Shown: in pieces, positions 37,823 to 47,418 of the stretch | Layout: the number at the start of each line of letters is the position of its first letter | Numbering within the stretch: the first letter of the stretch is position 1 | DNA from: Catenovulum maritimum | GTDB taxonomy: Bacteria; Pseudomonadota; Gammaproteobacteria; Enterobacterales; Alteromonadaceae | Assembly (NCBI RefSeq): GCF_001050375.1 | Contig: NZ_KQ130489.1 | Span: 119,072 to 183,071 of the forward strand | Direction of reading: 5' to 3' | DNA length: 64,000 nt | Position numbers and translations under genes: made by a program | Notes under the pieces: model-generated | Told to the model about the DNA's origin: nothing | What the model saw: the letters and a program-made list of their open reading frames with translations, nothing else | Database searches by the model: none

Positions 37823-39232
37823 TTATTTACGACCAAACATGCCGCCTGGACCACCCATTCCTCCCATACCGCCCATTCCACCACCTGGTGGCATCATACC
37901 TTTCATACCGCGCATCATTTTCATCATGCCGCCTTTACCAGACATTTTTTTCATCATTTTTTGCATTTGCATAAATTGCTTTAATAAACGATTGATGTCT
38001 TGAACTTGCGTACCTGAGCCTGCAGCGATACGTTTTTTACGCGAGCCTTTGATTAAATCAGGAAATGCACGCTCTTTAGGTGTCATAGAGTTGATGATAG
38101 CTTCCATTTGTACAAATTGTTTATTATCAACTTTATCTTTAACATTATCTGGTAAGTTACCCATTCCAGGTAATTTATCCATCAAGCTTGCCATGCCGCC
38201 CATATTTCTCATTTGAGCAAGTTGGTCACGGAAATCTTCTAAATCAAAGCCTTTTCCTTTTTGTACTTTTTTGGCAAGTTTAATCGCTTTATCTTTATCG
38301 ACTTTACGTTCTACTTCTTCGATTAAAGATAGCATGTCACCCATGCCTAAAATTCTAGATGCAATTCTATCTGGGTGGAAAGGTTCTAGCGCATCCGTTT
38401 TTTCACCAACACCAATAAATTTAATTGGTTTACCTGTGATGTGACGAATTGATAACGCTGCACCACCTCTAGCATCACCATCGGCTTTGGTTAGTATCAC
38501 ACCTGAAAGCGGTAAAGCTTCATTGAATGCTTTTGCTGTATTCGCAGCATCTTGACCAGTCATAGCATCAACGACAAATAAGGTCTCGATTGGATTGATT
38601 GCTTTATGTAGGTCTTTAATTTCGTCCATCATGTCATTATCGACATGTAAACGACCTGCAGTATCTAGAATAACAACATCGAAAAATTGTAGCTTTGCAT
38701 GCTCAATCGCAGCATTTGCGATATCAATTGGTTTTTGCTCTATATTACTCGGGAAAAATTCGACCCCGACTTCTGTCGCAAGTGTTTCTAATTGTTTTAT
38801 CGCAGCAGGACGATAAACATCGGCACTCACAACAAGTACTTTTTTCTTTTCTCTTTCTTTTAAATATTTAGATAATTTAGCGACTGAGGTTGTTTTACCC
38901 GCACCTTGTAAACCAGCCATCATTAATATAGCTGGTTTTTGTGTTGCTAAATTTAATGATTCATTGGCCTCACCCATTGCCGAGACCATTTCTTCATTAA
39001 CGATTTTTAAAAATGCTTGGCCTGGGTTTAAGCTTTTGCTCACTTCTAAGCCGAGCGATTTTTCTTTTACATTAGCGATGAAAGATTTAATAACTGGTAA
39101 AGCGACATCTGCTTCTAATAAAGCCATACGTACTTCACGCAGGGTCTCTTTTATATTGTCTTCGCTTAAACGGCCTTTACCTGTAATATTTTTTAGGGTT
39201 TGACTTAAACGATCGGATAAACTCTCAAACAT
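37823..39232 (-). CDS. ffh: Signal recognition particle protein (GTPase)
   Basis: Ffh binds 4.5S RNA and signal sequences of nascent membrane proteins and delivers ribosomes to FtsY. 469 residues: N domain (about 1-86), GTPase G domain with G1 GLQGAGKTTSVAK (107-119), DTAGRLHVDNDMM, TKADGDARGGAALS and GVGEKTDALEPFH, then the M domain (about 298-455) with the methionine-rich C-terminal segment and a Gly-Met tail. It is convergent neither with ypjD nor corB; they are divergent, as in many gammaproteobacteria (ffh - ypjD - corB). Confidence 0.98.
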   Translation of the reverse strand: MFESLSDRLSQTLKNITGKGRLSEDNIKETLREVRMALLEADVALPVIKSFIANVKEKSLGLEVSKSLNPGQAFLKIVNEEMVSAMGEANESLNLATQKPAILMMAGLQGAGKTTSVAKLSKYLKEREKKKVLVVSADVYRPAAIKQLETLATEVGVEFFPSNIEQKPIDIANAAIEHAKLQFFDVVILDTAGRLHVDNDMMDEIKDLHKAINPIETLFVVDAMTGQDAANTAKAFNEALPLSGVILTKADGDARGGAALSIRHITGKPIKFIGVGEKTDALEPFHPDRIASRILGMGDMLSLIEEVERKVDKDKAIKLAKKVQKGKGFDLEDFRDQLAQMRNMGGMASLMDKLPGMGNLPDNVKDKVDNKQFVQMEAIINSMTPKERAFPDLIKGSRKKRIAAGSGTQVQDINRLLKQFMQMQKMMKKMSGKGGMMKMMRGMKGMMPPGGGMGGMGGMGGPGGMFGRK

Positions 39233-39508
39233 AATTATTCCTGGCTAACTCACTGAGTTACTTAACTGGCTGATAGAATTTTAATTATTATTTAGTAAAT
39301 AAAACTCAATGCTTGGTAAATAGTGGGATTATAAACTGAAAGACAAACAAAATGCGAGCTAGGAAACATTCAAAAGCCAACTCAAGTGATATAATTTTGA
39401 TAAATCACAACTCTATATAATATTCAGGCGCTATATTACTTGCGTTTAACAAAATAGCATGGAAAATAGCAAGCTCAGTTTTTAAATAATAATATAAAGG
39501 ATTAAAAA

Positions 39509-40297
39509 ATGAGCCTAGCGATTCTAGGAATCATCTTTTATACAATAAGTGCCTCTGGCTTATTGCTCATTTTTACCAATAAAACAAAAGTTAATGCACT
39601 CAATATTTCATTAGTCGGTTGCTTAGGTTTAGCTCTACACACTATTTATGTGTTTCAACATTTCCAATTAGATGTATACGAAACCTTCTCATTATTAATA
39701 GTTACTAATTTAATCACTATATTTGTCAGTGTTATTGCAATTTTATTTGCCTTATTAAGCAAAAATTATTTTACCTTGCCGGTAAATTTTCTGTTTTCCG
39801 GTTTTGTATTACTTGCGAGTCAATTTATCCCTAATGCAGATGCCAATTTTTCAGGATGGTCAGGTGAGTTAATTGGACATATTTTCTTGTCTGTAGCTTC
39901 TTATGCGATTTTATTGATTTCGACTTTACTCTCTTTTCAATACAACTTGGTATCAAGTCGCTTAAAACATCATGATTTATCCATTTTAAGTTTACCTATG
40001 CCCTCTCTAACAACGATAGAGAACCAAGTCATTATGTTGTTAAAGCTAGGCAGTTCAGTGCTGTTATTGTCTATTGTGACGGGGTTTATTTTTCTTGATA
40101 ACTTTTTAGGCTCAGGTCAAGCGCATAAAGCATTGCTGTCTTCTTTAGCTTGTATTTGTTTTTTTGCTGCTTTATTTGGTCACCAAACATTAGGGTGGCG
40201 CGGCAAATATGTATTATTATTAAATTTTACTGGGAGCCTATTTTTAACTATGGGTTATTTTGGTTCTCGATTCGTAAAAGAATTTATTTTAAGTTAA
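39509..40297 (+). CDS. ypjD: YpjD-type inner-membrane protein (CcsA/cytochrome c assembly domain)
   Basis: 262 residues with about eight membrane helices. The second half carries the CcsA-like core, including SGWSGELIGHIFLSVASYAILL and GHQTLGWRGKY with conserved His. Despite the cytochrome c assembly domain name, YpjD proteins are not known to handle haem; they are linked to the CorB/CorC magnesium-efflux family by constant gene neighbourhood, and corB follows here after 65 bp. AAAGGA precedes the ATG. Identification rests on domain and position. Confidence 0.88.
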   Translation: MSLAILGIIFYTISASGLLLIFTNKTKVNALNISLVGCLGLALHTIYVFQHFQLDVYETFSLLIVTNLITIFVSVIAILFALLSKNYFTLPVNFLFSGFVLLASQFIPNADANFSGWSGELIGHIFLSVASYAILLISTLLSFQYNLVSSRLKHHDLSILSLPMPSLTTIENQVIMLLKLGSSVLLLSIVTGFIFLDNFLGSGQAHKALLSSLACICFFAALFGHQTLGWRGKYVLLLNFTGSLFLTMGYFGSRFVKEFILS

Positions 40298-40362
40298 ACA
40301 CTTGATTCTTTTCTTTATCAAACATATTTATACTTCCAACTAAAACATATAGGAAATACCTG

Positions 40363-41643
40363 TTGAACGAATTATCAACAAGCACTTTGTTTATTATTCT
40401 TGTTATTTTAATTTGCATATCTGCTTTCTTCTCAAGTTCTGAAACTGGGATGATGTCTTTAAATAAATATAAGTTAAGACATTTATCTCAAAGCGGTAAT
40501 AAATCAGCAAAGCGCGTTCAAAAGTTACTAGATAATCCAGAAAAATTAATTGGATTAATCTTAATTGGTAATAACCTAGTCAATATTTTTGCCGCTTCAA
40601 TTGCAACTTTCATCGGCATTCGTTTATTAGGCGACTATGGCGAAGCATTTGCTACTTTTATAGCTGGCTTAGCCTTAACAGTTGTTATTTTAATTTTCGC
40701 AGAAGTCACACCTAAGACCTTAGCGGCTTATTTTCCTGAAAAAATTGCCTACCCTGCATCAATTATTTTAAGTGCATTATTAGTTCCTTTTTATCCTTTT
40801 GTTTGGTGTTTAAATAAAATCACCCAAGGCGTTTTGAGGTTATTCAGAATCAACTTAGATAATAGGCAAGATGCCCTCACCCATGAAGAATTAAGAACGG
40901 TTGTAGACGAAGCCGGTGCACTTATTCCTCGAAAACACCAAGATATGTTACTCAGTGTGCTTGATTTAGAAAAAGTAACGGTTGAAGATATTATGGTGCC
41001 AAGAAGTGACATTGTTGGTATAGATATTAATGACGAATGGAAAGATATCTTAAAACAATTAACCCATGGTACACATACTCGAATTTTACTCTATCGGGAT
41101 TCTCTTGATGAAGCCGTTGGCTTTGTGCATGCTAGAGATATTTTACGTTTACTTTCAAAAACTAAATTTAGTAAAGAAGCTTTATTACGCGCAGTAAGGG
41201 ATATTTATTTTATTCCTGAAGGAACGCCACTTAATGTTCAATTATTAAAGTTTCAACGTAATAAAGAGCGAATTGGTATTGTTGTTGACGAATACGGCGA
41301 TATTCAAGGTTTGATTACTTTAGAAGACATATTAGAAGAGATAGTTGGTGACTTCACAACGACTATGATGTTGCCTGGCGATCAAAATACTAGACAAAAA
41401 GATGGTAGTTATTTAGTCGATGCTGCCAGTAGTATCCGCGACTTAAATAAAAAGTATAAGTGGAAGTTTCCTGAAGATGGCCCAAGAACCTTAAATGGCT
41501 TAATTTTAGAGTATTTTGAAGATATACCTGAATCTAATATCGGGATGAGGCTATTTGGTTATCCTATCGAAATTTTAGAATTACAAGAAAACATGATTAA
41601 GCAAGTCAAAATCTACCCTCTTCTATTTAAAAAGAAGAAATAA
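40363..41643 (+). CDS. corB: CNNM/CorB-family magnesium-efflux-related membrane protein
   Basis: 426 residues. N-terminal DUF21/CNNM membrane domain (about 1-190, several helices; SSSETGMMSLNKYKLRHLS, AEVTPKTLAAYFPE), a CBS pair (about 205-330: VEDIMVPRSDIVGIDI, RILLYRDSLDEAVGFVHARDILRL, GIVVDEYGDIQGLITLEDILEEIVGDF) and a C-terminal CorC_HlyC domain. The start is a TTG at 40363 with AGGAA 8 bp upstream; no better start lies near. Related proteins act in magnesium/cobalt efflux. ypjD precedes it and a hairpin follows. Confidence 0.93.
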   Translation: MNELSTSTLFIILVILICISAFFSSSETGMMSLNKYKLRHLSQSGNKSAKRVQKLLDNPEKLIGLILIGNNLVNIFAASIATFIGIRLLGDYGEAFATFIAGLALTVVILIFAEVTPKTLAAYFPEKIAYPASIILSALLVPFYPFVWCLNKITQGVLRLFRINLDNRQDALTHEELRTVVDEAGALIPRKHQDMLLSVLDLEKVTVEDIMVPRSDIVGIDINDEWKDILKQLTHGTHTRILLYRDSLDEAVGFVHARDILRLLSKTKFSKEALLRAVRDIYFIPEGTPLNVQLLKFQRNKERIGIVVDEYGDIQGLITLEDILEEIVGDFTTTMMLPGDQNTRQKDGSYLVDAASSIRDLNKKYKWKFPEDGPRTLNGLILEYFEDIPESNIGMRLFGYPIEILELQENMIKQVKIYPLLFKKKK

Positions 41644-41648
41644 ATTCA

Positions 41649-41679
41649 AAGCAGTAATAGCAATTTGTTGTTACTGCTT
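41649..41679 (+). terminator. Hairpin after corB
   Basis: Stem AAGCAGTAA (41649-41657) / TTACTGCTT (41671-41679), with CAA/TTG pairing inside the loop, 6 bp after the corB stop codon. There is only a short pyrimidine tail. Confidence 0.6.
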
Positions 41680-41780
41680 GCCTCTCATTAAAATTTGCAA
41701 CAGATTTACATTTATTATCTCGTTTGTTCCAAGTGGGTTTGTTAAACTCTGGTTGATATTAAAATAAAAAAGTGATCTAA

Positions 41781-44036
41781 ATGAAAAAAATTATTTCCGC
41801 TTGCCTTTTTTTGTTTGCAAGCCACTCAGCTCAAGCTAATTTAACCGCCTCAGAAACCTATGTCGGATCGCAAGAGTGCCAACAATGCCACCAAGCTGAA
41901 TTTGAAAATTGGCAGCAATCAGATCATTTTAAAGCAATGGCAGAACCGAATGCTGACACTGTACTAGGTGATTTTACTGATGTCACTGTTGAATTTCACA
42001 ATATCAAAACCCGATTTTTCATAAAAAACAATGATTATTATATTGATACCATAGGTAAAAAAGGGATTAGAAAAACCTACAAAGTCGATTACACATTTGG
42101 TCATTATCCGTTGCAGCAATACTTACTCAAAACAGAGAAAGGTAATATACAGGCATTTAATATTGCATGGGATTCAAGAAAAAAATCAGAAGGTGGTCAG
42201 CGTTGGTTTCACTTGCAACCGGATGAAAATATCACGCCTGATCATGCATTCTTCTGGGATGGTTATTTCCAAAACTGGAATACTCGATGCGCTGAATGCC
42301 ACAGCACCAATGTTGAAAAGAATTTTAAGGTCGAAGACTTAAGCTACCACACTACGTTTTCAGAAATCAATGTCGGTTGTGAAGCCTGTCATGGCCCAGG
42401 AAAGCAACATATCACTAATATGAAAGACGGGAAAACGTCTAAAAGTGAGCTTGCATTAGCTTTTGTTAAACAGCCTAAACTAAGCTGGGAGTTTGTTGAA
42501 AATGATCCGATTGCTAATCCGATTGGTGAAAAGTCTGAAACCCATATAGATATGTGTGGCGGTTGCCACTCAAGACGCTTACCTATATCCGATATAAAAA
42601 CGGGTAAACCTTATCATGAACAATATCGATTAGAGCTACTTGGTGAGAATTTATATTTTCCAGATGGTCAAATTCAAGATGAAGTATTTGTGTTAGGCTC
42701 ATTCTTACAAAGTAAGATGCATCAAGCCGGTGTAACTTGTCAAAATTGTCACGAACCTCACTCGAGTAAATTAATCGCTGAAGGTAATGCTTTATGTAAT
42801 CAATGCCACTTACCAACTGAATTTGATACACCTAAACATTACAATCATGCGAAAGAATCAGAAGCAGCGCAATGTGTAAGTTGCCACATGCCAACTAGAA
42901 CATATATGGGGGTTGATGATAGACGCGACCATGGCTTTAAAGTACCTCACCCAGATGTAAGCGATAAAGAAACACCAAATGCTTGTACTAATTGCCATCA
43001 AGATAAAGATAATGGCTGGGCTAGTAAGAATATAAATAACTGGCTAACCTCGCATAACAAACCTAAACAGACAGAAGCTAAATGGATAACCGCAAATAAA
43101 AAAGCACGCTCATTAGATGCTTTAGCAAATGCAAAAGTTGCGGCAACAGCGAGTGATGAAACTTTACCACCAATTATCCGTGCGACACTTTATCAGCAAT
43201 TATCTAACTACCCTTCTCGTATTTCTGTTCAAGGCGCACAATTTGGGTTGTTAGACAAGAGCCCTATGATTAGACGCGCAGCTGTTGCTTCATTAACGAG
43301 TTTACCAGCAGACATGCGCTGGCAAATATTAGAACCTATGCTTAAAGACACAAATGCAAGTGTCAGGTTTGAAGTCGCTTCTGCGCTATCTGATGTCATG
43401 ACTCAGTTACCAGCGCAAGCGCAACAACAAATTAAGCCTTTAATCGGTATCTATAAAAAAGGCTTAGAACTATCGGCAGAATCGCCATCATCTCAAGTTG
43501 CTTTAGCTAATTTAGCGAGTCGTCAAGGTGACTGGAAACAAGCAGAGCAGCATTACAAAATTGCATTAAAAATTTCGCCAAACTATATTCCAGCGATTTT
43601 AAATTTAGCGGATTACTATAGAAGCCAAAATAAAACCGACCTAGAGTTAAAACACATTCAACACGCATTAAAAGTCATGCCTGACAGTAGTGCGGTTCAA
43701 CATACCTATGGTTTATATTTAATTAGACAACAAAAGTATAATGAAGCGGTTTCCTACTTAAAAGAAGCAGCTGAATTAGCCGACGCTCAGCCAAGATACG
43801 CATATGTTTATGCTGTTGCCTTAGATAGCGTTAAACAAACTCACAGAGCTATTCAGGCGTTACAAAATGCAGATAAAAGGTGGCCTAATCAATATGAATT
43901 ACTTGCCACTCAAGTCTTATTTTTAGAGAAATTGGGCCGAACAAATGACATATTAAGGCCACTATCTAAATTATCTATGATAGCGCCTAGCTCTCCTCAA
44001 GTGCAACAATGGGTGCAAAAGTACGCAAGGCAGTAA
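41781..44036 (+). CDS. Octahaem c-type cytochrome with HEAT-like and TPR repeats
   Basis: 751 residues, exported: a signal peptide (about 1-19) ends near SHSAQA. Eight CXXCH haem sites: C33, C170, C200, C259, C320, C339, C365 and C402. After residue 420 there are no haems; about 440-560 looks like HEAT repeats (MIRRAAVASLTSLPADMRWQ, VRFEVASALSD) and about 575-740 contains TPR units (KQAEQHYKIALKISPNYIPA). This architecture is found in marine gammaproteobacteria and planctomycetes; the redox partner is unknown. It is a single-gene unit between corB and a bidirectional terminator. A role in periplasmic electron transfer is inferred. Confidence 0.88.
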   Translation: MKKIISACLFLFASHSAQANLTASETYVGSQECQQCHQAEFENWQQSDHFKAMAEPNADTVLGDFTDVTVEFHNIKTRFFIKNNDYYIDTIGKKGIRKTYKVDYTFGHYPLQQYLLKTEKGNIQAFNIAWDSRKKSEGGQRWFHLQPDENITPDHAFFWDGYFQNWNTRCAECHSTNVEKNFKVEDLSYHTTFSEINVGCEACHGPGKQHITNMKDGKTSKSELALAFVKQPKLSWEFVENDPIANPIGEKSETHIDMCGGCHSRRLPISDIKTGKPYHEQYRLELLGENLYFPDGQIQDEVFVLGSFLQSKMHQAGVTCQNCHEPHSSKLIAEGNALCNQCHLPTEFDTPKHYNHAKESEAAQCVSCHMPTRTYMGVDDRRDHGFKVPHPDVSDKETPNACTNCHQDKDNGWASKNINNWLTSHNKPKQTEAKWITANKKARSLDALANAKVAATASDETLPPIIRATLYQQLSNYPSRISVQGAQFGLLDKSPMIRRAAVASLTSLPADMRWQILEPMLKDTNASVRFEVASALSDVMTQLPAQAQQQIKPLIGIYKKGLELSAESPSSQVALANLASRQGDWKQAEQHYKIALKISPNYIPAILNLADYYRSQNKTDLELKHIQHALKVMPDSSAVQHTYGLYLIRQQKYNEAVSYLKEAAELADAQPRYAYVYAVALDSVKQTHRAIQALQNADKRWPNQYELLATQVLFLEKLGRTNDILRPLSKLSMIAPSSPQVQQWVQKYARQ

Positions 44037-44059
44037 GCGCTTTAGCTAACTGAAGGTTT

Positions 44060-44092
44060 AAAAAGCCCTGTTTGATTAGAAACAGGGTTTTT
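44060..44092. terminator. Bidirectional terminator after the octahaem cytochrome
   Basis: Stem CCCTGTTT (44066-44073) / AAACAGGG (44080-44087), loop GATTAG, flanked by A5 on the left and T5 on the right. It serves the cytochrome and the convergent PhzF-like gene. Confidence 0.9.
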
Positions 44093-44116
44093 CATTTTAT
44101 ATTCAATTTTATAAAT

Positions 44117-45022
44117 CTAAGTGAGCAACTTACCTTCTGTTGCCAATACCGCATGGCCACCCATTTTAACTTTTATTTCACCATCTAAACTTTCTAACAT
44201 TTCTATATGAAGAAAACTTTTACGGCCTTGATGCGCGCCACGCTCTGCAACAAAACCAACAGGGAGTTCTGAATAGACTGGGAATTGATTTAAATAACCA
44301 GCGAAAGCAGGCATAGCTGCACCAACAGGTGGATCTTCATGTATGCCGAAAACAGGCCCGACTAATCGACAATGAAAATCTGAATTAGAAAGCGCATTTT
44401 TTCCACTAAAAAGTAAAATTGCATTAGCACAGGTTGCTGGTGCTGTAGATCTAGCCCAAGCATCATAATTAAAACGAGCTGCTTTCAATGACTCGAAACT
44501 GTCTACGGGCACGATTAGATATGGTATTTGAGTCGCAACTAGCATAGGCGTAAAGCCATTCACGTTGAAATGGTAGCTATCTATCGACAACATCTCACCT
44601 AACTCATCTGCGCTAGGGGTAAATTTGTCATATTCAGGACGAGCTGATGTTTCAAATTGATTAAATATAGCTTCGCCATCTTTTACTAATACGCTACAAG
44701 GTACCTTACCGTGAGCTTCTTCTAGTAAGAAATCATTTTGACCTTCAGAAAGTTTAATGACGCCTGTTTTAGCTAAACAATAAATTGCTGCAATTGTTGG
44801 ATGTCCACCAAATTCAAACTCTCTACTTTGGTTAAAAATCCTTAATTTAGGCACCCCAAAATTTGCTTGAGTAACAAAGACAGTACGCCATAAATTAAAT
44901 TCGCCAGCAATTTGTAGCATTTGCGCTTCAGTCAGGCCCTCAGCTTCAGGTACAACTGCGATTTGAGCACCTTCAAATCGATTTTTGGTAAATACATCAA
45001 CCGTGTAATATTTAATCGCCAT
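44117..45022 (-). CDS. PhzF-family protein with an altered active site
   Basis: 301 residues, PhzF-type diaminopimelate-epimerase fold, two similar halves. Family landmarks: YYTVDVFTKNRFEG, FEFGGHPTIAAIYCLA, and IHEDPPVGAAMPAFAGYL. In PhzF proteins the first half has N-x-S-E-T with a catalytic Glu (Glu45 of PhzF); here the stretch is NLWRTVFV, with Arg46 at the position of Glu. The usual GNP after the first strand reads GAQ. The enzyme may therefore be inactive in the standard isomerase reaction or have a different chemistry. No phenazine genes are nearby. The substrate is unknown. Confidence 0.85.
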   Translation of the reverse strand: MAIKYYTVDVFTKNRFEGAQIAVVPEAEGLTEAQMLQIAGEFNLWRTVFVTQANFGVPKLRIFNQSREFEFGGHPTIAAIYCLAKTGVIKLSEGQNDFLLEEAHGKVPCSVLVKDGEAIFNQFETSARPEYDKFTPSADELGEMLSIDSYHFNVNGFTPMLVATQIPYLIVPVDSFESLKAARFNYDAWARSTAPATCANAILLFSGKNALSNSDFHCRLVGPVFGIHEDPPVGAAMPAFAGYLNQFPVYSELPVGFVAERGAHQGRKSFLHIEMLESLDGEIKVKMGGHAVLATEGKLLT

Positions 45023-45247
45023 AAACTTACCTTTTAAAATATTTGCTGATTAAGTATTAATAACAGCACATAGTTTTTGAATTGCAAGTTGCTGATAAGA
45101 AATAGTAAATTTATCGAACAGAAAACTAATTATTTTATGGATATGATTAAGTGATTAAATAAGTTTTAGAGTTTTAAACAAGGCAGGCACATAGATTGTT
45201 TGAACAAAAACCGATTCTAGTTAACGTGAGTTTATATAAATTAATAT

Positions 45248-45276
45248 AAGCGCGTCGCTAATAACCCGACGCGCTT
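45248..45276 (-). terminator. Terminator of queE
   Basis: Perfect 10-bp GC-rich stem AAGCGCGTCG (45248-45257) / CGACGCGCTT (45267-45276), 9-nt loop. On the minus strand it is followed by an AT-rich stretch. It starts 18 bp after the queE stop codon. Confidence 0.8.
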
Positions 45277-45294
45277 TGTGAAATTAGCGACAGA

Positions 45295-45960
45295 TTAATC
45301 TATAAATAGATATTTATGCATTTGTGCGGATAAACGCCAGTTTCGTTTAATACATGTTTGTATTACTAATTCGGTTGCACGCTTCTTTTGGCTGATTGGC
45401 TGTAAACAAACTGTTTTATCAGTTAAATCATCAATTTTAGCTAACAATTCATCTAGATCATCTATGTGTTGTTGGGTCGCAACCGGGTGTTTAATTTCAT
45501 TGGCTCGATTTAACGCTGAATTTAAAACTTCATATCCACCTTTCATATTTACTTTTGGTGAAACAGTTACATAAGTATTAGCGTGCGTTTTAATTTCAAA
45601 TGTGCCACTTGTTTCTATTTGTGTTGAATAACCTGCGTTATTAAGTAGCTCAGTAAGTGGAATTAAATCATAGATACAAGGTTCACCACCTGTAATCACA
45701 ACATGCTTTGCAGTGTACTTAGCCAGCAAATTTAATATATCGTTTTCTGTAAAGTCGGCCCAACAATCTGATTCATTTGAGATGTCGATTACTAAACTTT
45801 GTTTAACTTGTGTTGATTCGCTTTTTTCCCATGTATGTTTAGTATCGCACCAAGCACAACCTACAGGACAAGCTTGCAAGCGAATGAATATGGCTGGAAC
45901 GCCTGTATAGCAGCCCTCACCTTGAATTGTTTCAAATATTTCATTAACTGGGTAATTCAT
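45295..45960 (-). CDS. queE: 7-carboxy-7-deazaguanine synthase
   Basis: Radical SAM enzyme making 7-carboxy-7-deazaguanine from carboxy-tetrahydropterin in queuosine/preQ0 synthesis. From the ATG at 45960 it has 221 residues, starting MNYPVNEIFETIQGEG. The cluster-binding cysteines C31, C35 and C38 are in ACPVGCAWCD; TGGEPCIYDL and SPKVNMKGG follow. An upstream start at 46005 adds atypical residues. It is divergent from queC (69 bp apart), its functional partner, so both probably share a control region. Confidence 0.96.
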   Translation of the reverse strand: MNYPVNEIFETIQGEGCYTGVPAIFIRLQACPVGCAWCDTKHTWEKSESTQVKQSLVIDISNESDCWADFTENDILNLLAKYTAKHVVITGGEPCIYDLIPLTELLNNAGYSTQIETSGTFEIKTHANTYVTVSPKVNMKGGYEVLNSALNRANEIKHPVATQQHIDDLDELLAKIDDLTDKTVCLQPISQKKRATELVIQTCIKRNWRLSAQMHKYLFID

Positions 45961-46029
45961 ATAGTAAGCTTGTAACCTTGATTCTAATCTGTAAACTTGC
46001 CGCATTATAAGCTATTTAACGAGGAAAGC

Positions 46030-46686
46030 ATGTCTGAAAAAGCAGTAGTTATATATTCAGGTGGAATGGATTCATTCACAGTCTTAAATTTAGCAATAAA
46101 TCAAGGATATGAAGTGTTGGCCTTATCTTTTAATTATGGTCAGAGGCATGTTAAAGAATTAGATTATGCAAAATTTGTCTGTGCTGAACTCAATATCCCG
46201 CATAAGATTGTCGATATATCGGCAATAAATAGCCTTTTAGCAGGCTCATCATTAACAGATGATATTGAAATTCCTGAAGGCCATTATGAAGAAGATTCAA
46301 TGAAATCGACGGTTGTGCCAAACCGGAATATGATTTTATTGTCTATGGCTGTCGCCTATGCAATTTCATCTGAAGCGACAAAAGTGTTTTACGGTGCTCA
46401 CTCTGGTGACCACGCTATTTACCCTGATTGTCGCCCAGAATTTGTCGAAAAGATGAAAGCGGTTTGTGCGATTGCTGATTATCAAGCTACCGATATAGTG
46501 ACGCCTTTTTTGCATCAAAGTAAAATTGAAATTTTAGCAAAAGGGCTTGAGTTGGGCTTAGACTACAGCAAAACATGGACCTGTTATAACGGCCGTGAAA
46601 AAGCTTGTGGGAAATGTGGGGCCTGCCAAGAAAGGCTTGAAGCTTTCAAATTGAATAATCAAACAGACCCATTAGATTACGAATAA
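46030..46686 (+). CDS. queC: 7-cyano-7-deazaguanine (preQ0) synthase
   Basis: ATP-dependent enzyme turning 7-carboxy-7-deazaguanine, the QueE product, into preQ0. 218 residues from the ATG at 46030, which has GAGGAAA 3 bp upstream; an upstream in-frame start at 45997 would overlap the control region. PP-loop [40 protein letters not shown], and a C-terminal zinc site with [18 protein letters not shown]. queE is divergent. Confidence 0.97.
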   Translation: MSEKAVVIYSGGMDSFTVLNLAINQGYEVLALSFNYGQRHVKELDYAKFVCAELNIPHKIVDISAINSLLAGSSLTDDIEIPEGHYEEDSMKSTVVPNRNMILLSMAVAYAISSEATKVFYGAHSGDHAIYPDCRPEFVEKMKAVCAIADYQATDIVTPFLHQSKIEILAKGLELGLDYSKTWTCYNGREKACGKCGACQERLEAFKLNNQTDPLDYE

Positions 46687-46706
46687 ATTGCCTTGATACA
46701 AATTAG

Positions 46707-47348
46707 CTAACTTGATGTTTCCTTTTTTGCTTTAAACATTAAGTTAGCTTCTATTTTTCCAACCTGTATTTTATCGACCAAGTTAAATGCGAAACTCTCA
46801 AAAAATCTTGTGTATTTATCAAGCGTTACTAAAACTGCTAATCCACTACTTTGCGAATTTTCAGCCACTAACGAATCAATAGCGGCTAAGATATAGTGCC
46901 CTATTCCGTGGTGTTGATGATTGGGGTGTACCGCAATAAAAGACAATAAATGATAAGCATTATATTGAAGAACATCTTTAACTTTTTGCTCTTTTTCTAT
47001 CATCTGTTTCGTTGATACATAACCCGCGGTTAGCATCATCTTTAATCGCCAGTGCCAAAAGCGTTGAGGCTCTAATTTATTATCTGGTAATGTGATGCAG
47101 GCAACCGCCACTAAAGTATCTGCCTGATAGACACCTATTATTGGCTGTTGTTGTTCCCAAAAAATCATTAATTCTTCACGAATTGCAGCCCTTAATTTTT
47201 GCTCATAATCCGCTGCAGTCGCATTAAAGCAACTCATGAAAAATGGGTCGTCATGATAAGCTTGATATAACAAAGAACAAGCTAGTTTAATTTCGTCTCC
47301 GGAAAGATAGGCTGCTGATAATTCGGTATCTAAGGTTAGATCTTCCAT
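46707..47348 (-). CDS. GNAT-family N-acetyltransferase, substrate unknown
   Basis: 213 residues. The acetyl-CoA-binding core is clear: AYHLLSFIAVHPNHQHHGIGHYILAAIDSL (motif A, Q/RxxGxG/A-like QHHGIG) and LVTLDKYTRFFESFAFNLV (motif B, the common NxxxYxxxGF variant). The N-terminal region (QAYHDDPFFMSCFN) resembles the group of GNAT proteins with HDPFFxxxxP-like entry. Its substrate cannot be deduced. It is 70 bp after the unknown two-TM gene, on the same strand as oxyR. Confidence 0.82.
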   Translation of the reverse strand: MEDLTLDTELSAAYLSGDEIKLACSLLYQAYHDDPFFMSCFNATAADYEQKLRAAIREELMIFWEQQQPIIGVYQADTLVAVACITLPDNKLEPQRFWHWRLKMMLTAGYVSTKQMIEKEQKVKDVLQYNAYHLLSFIAVHPNHQHHGIGHYILAAIDSLVAENSQSSGLAVLVTLDKYTRFFESFAFNLVDKIQVGKIEANLMFKAKKETSS

Positions 47349-47418
47349 AATTTATTATTCTTAAAATAAGATAAGTATTAAAGATAATAATGGTTGAAAA
47401 AAACTAAAGATCAAATCA

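Noticed and set aside
37794..38003. Proline-rich open frame antisense to the 3' end of ffh
   Set aside because: It is the complement of the Gly-Met-rich C-terminal tail of Ffh; composition explains the apparent repeat.
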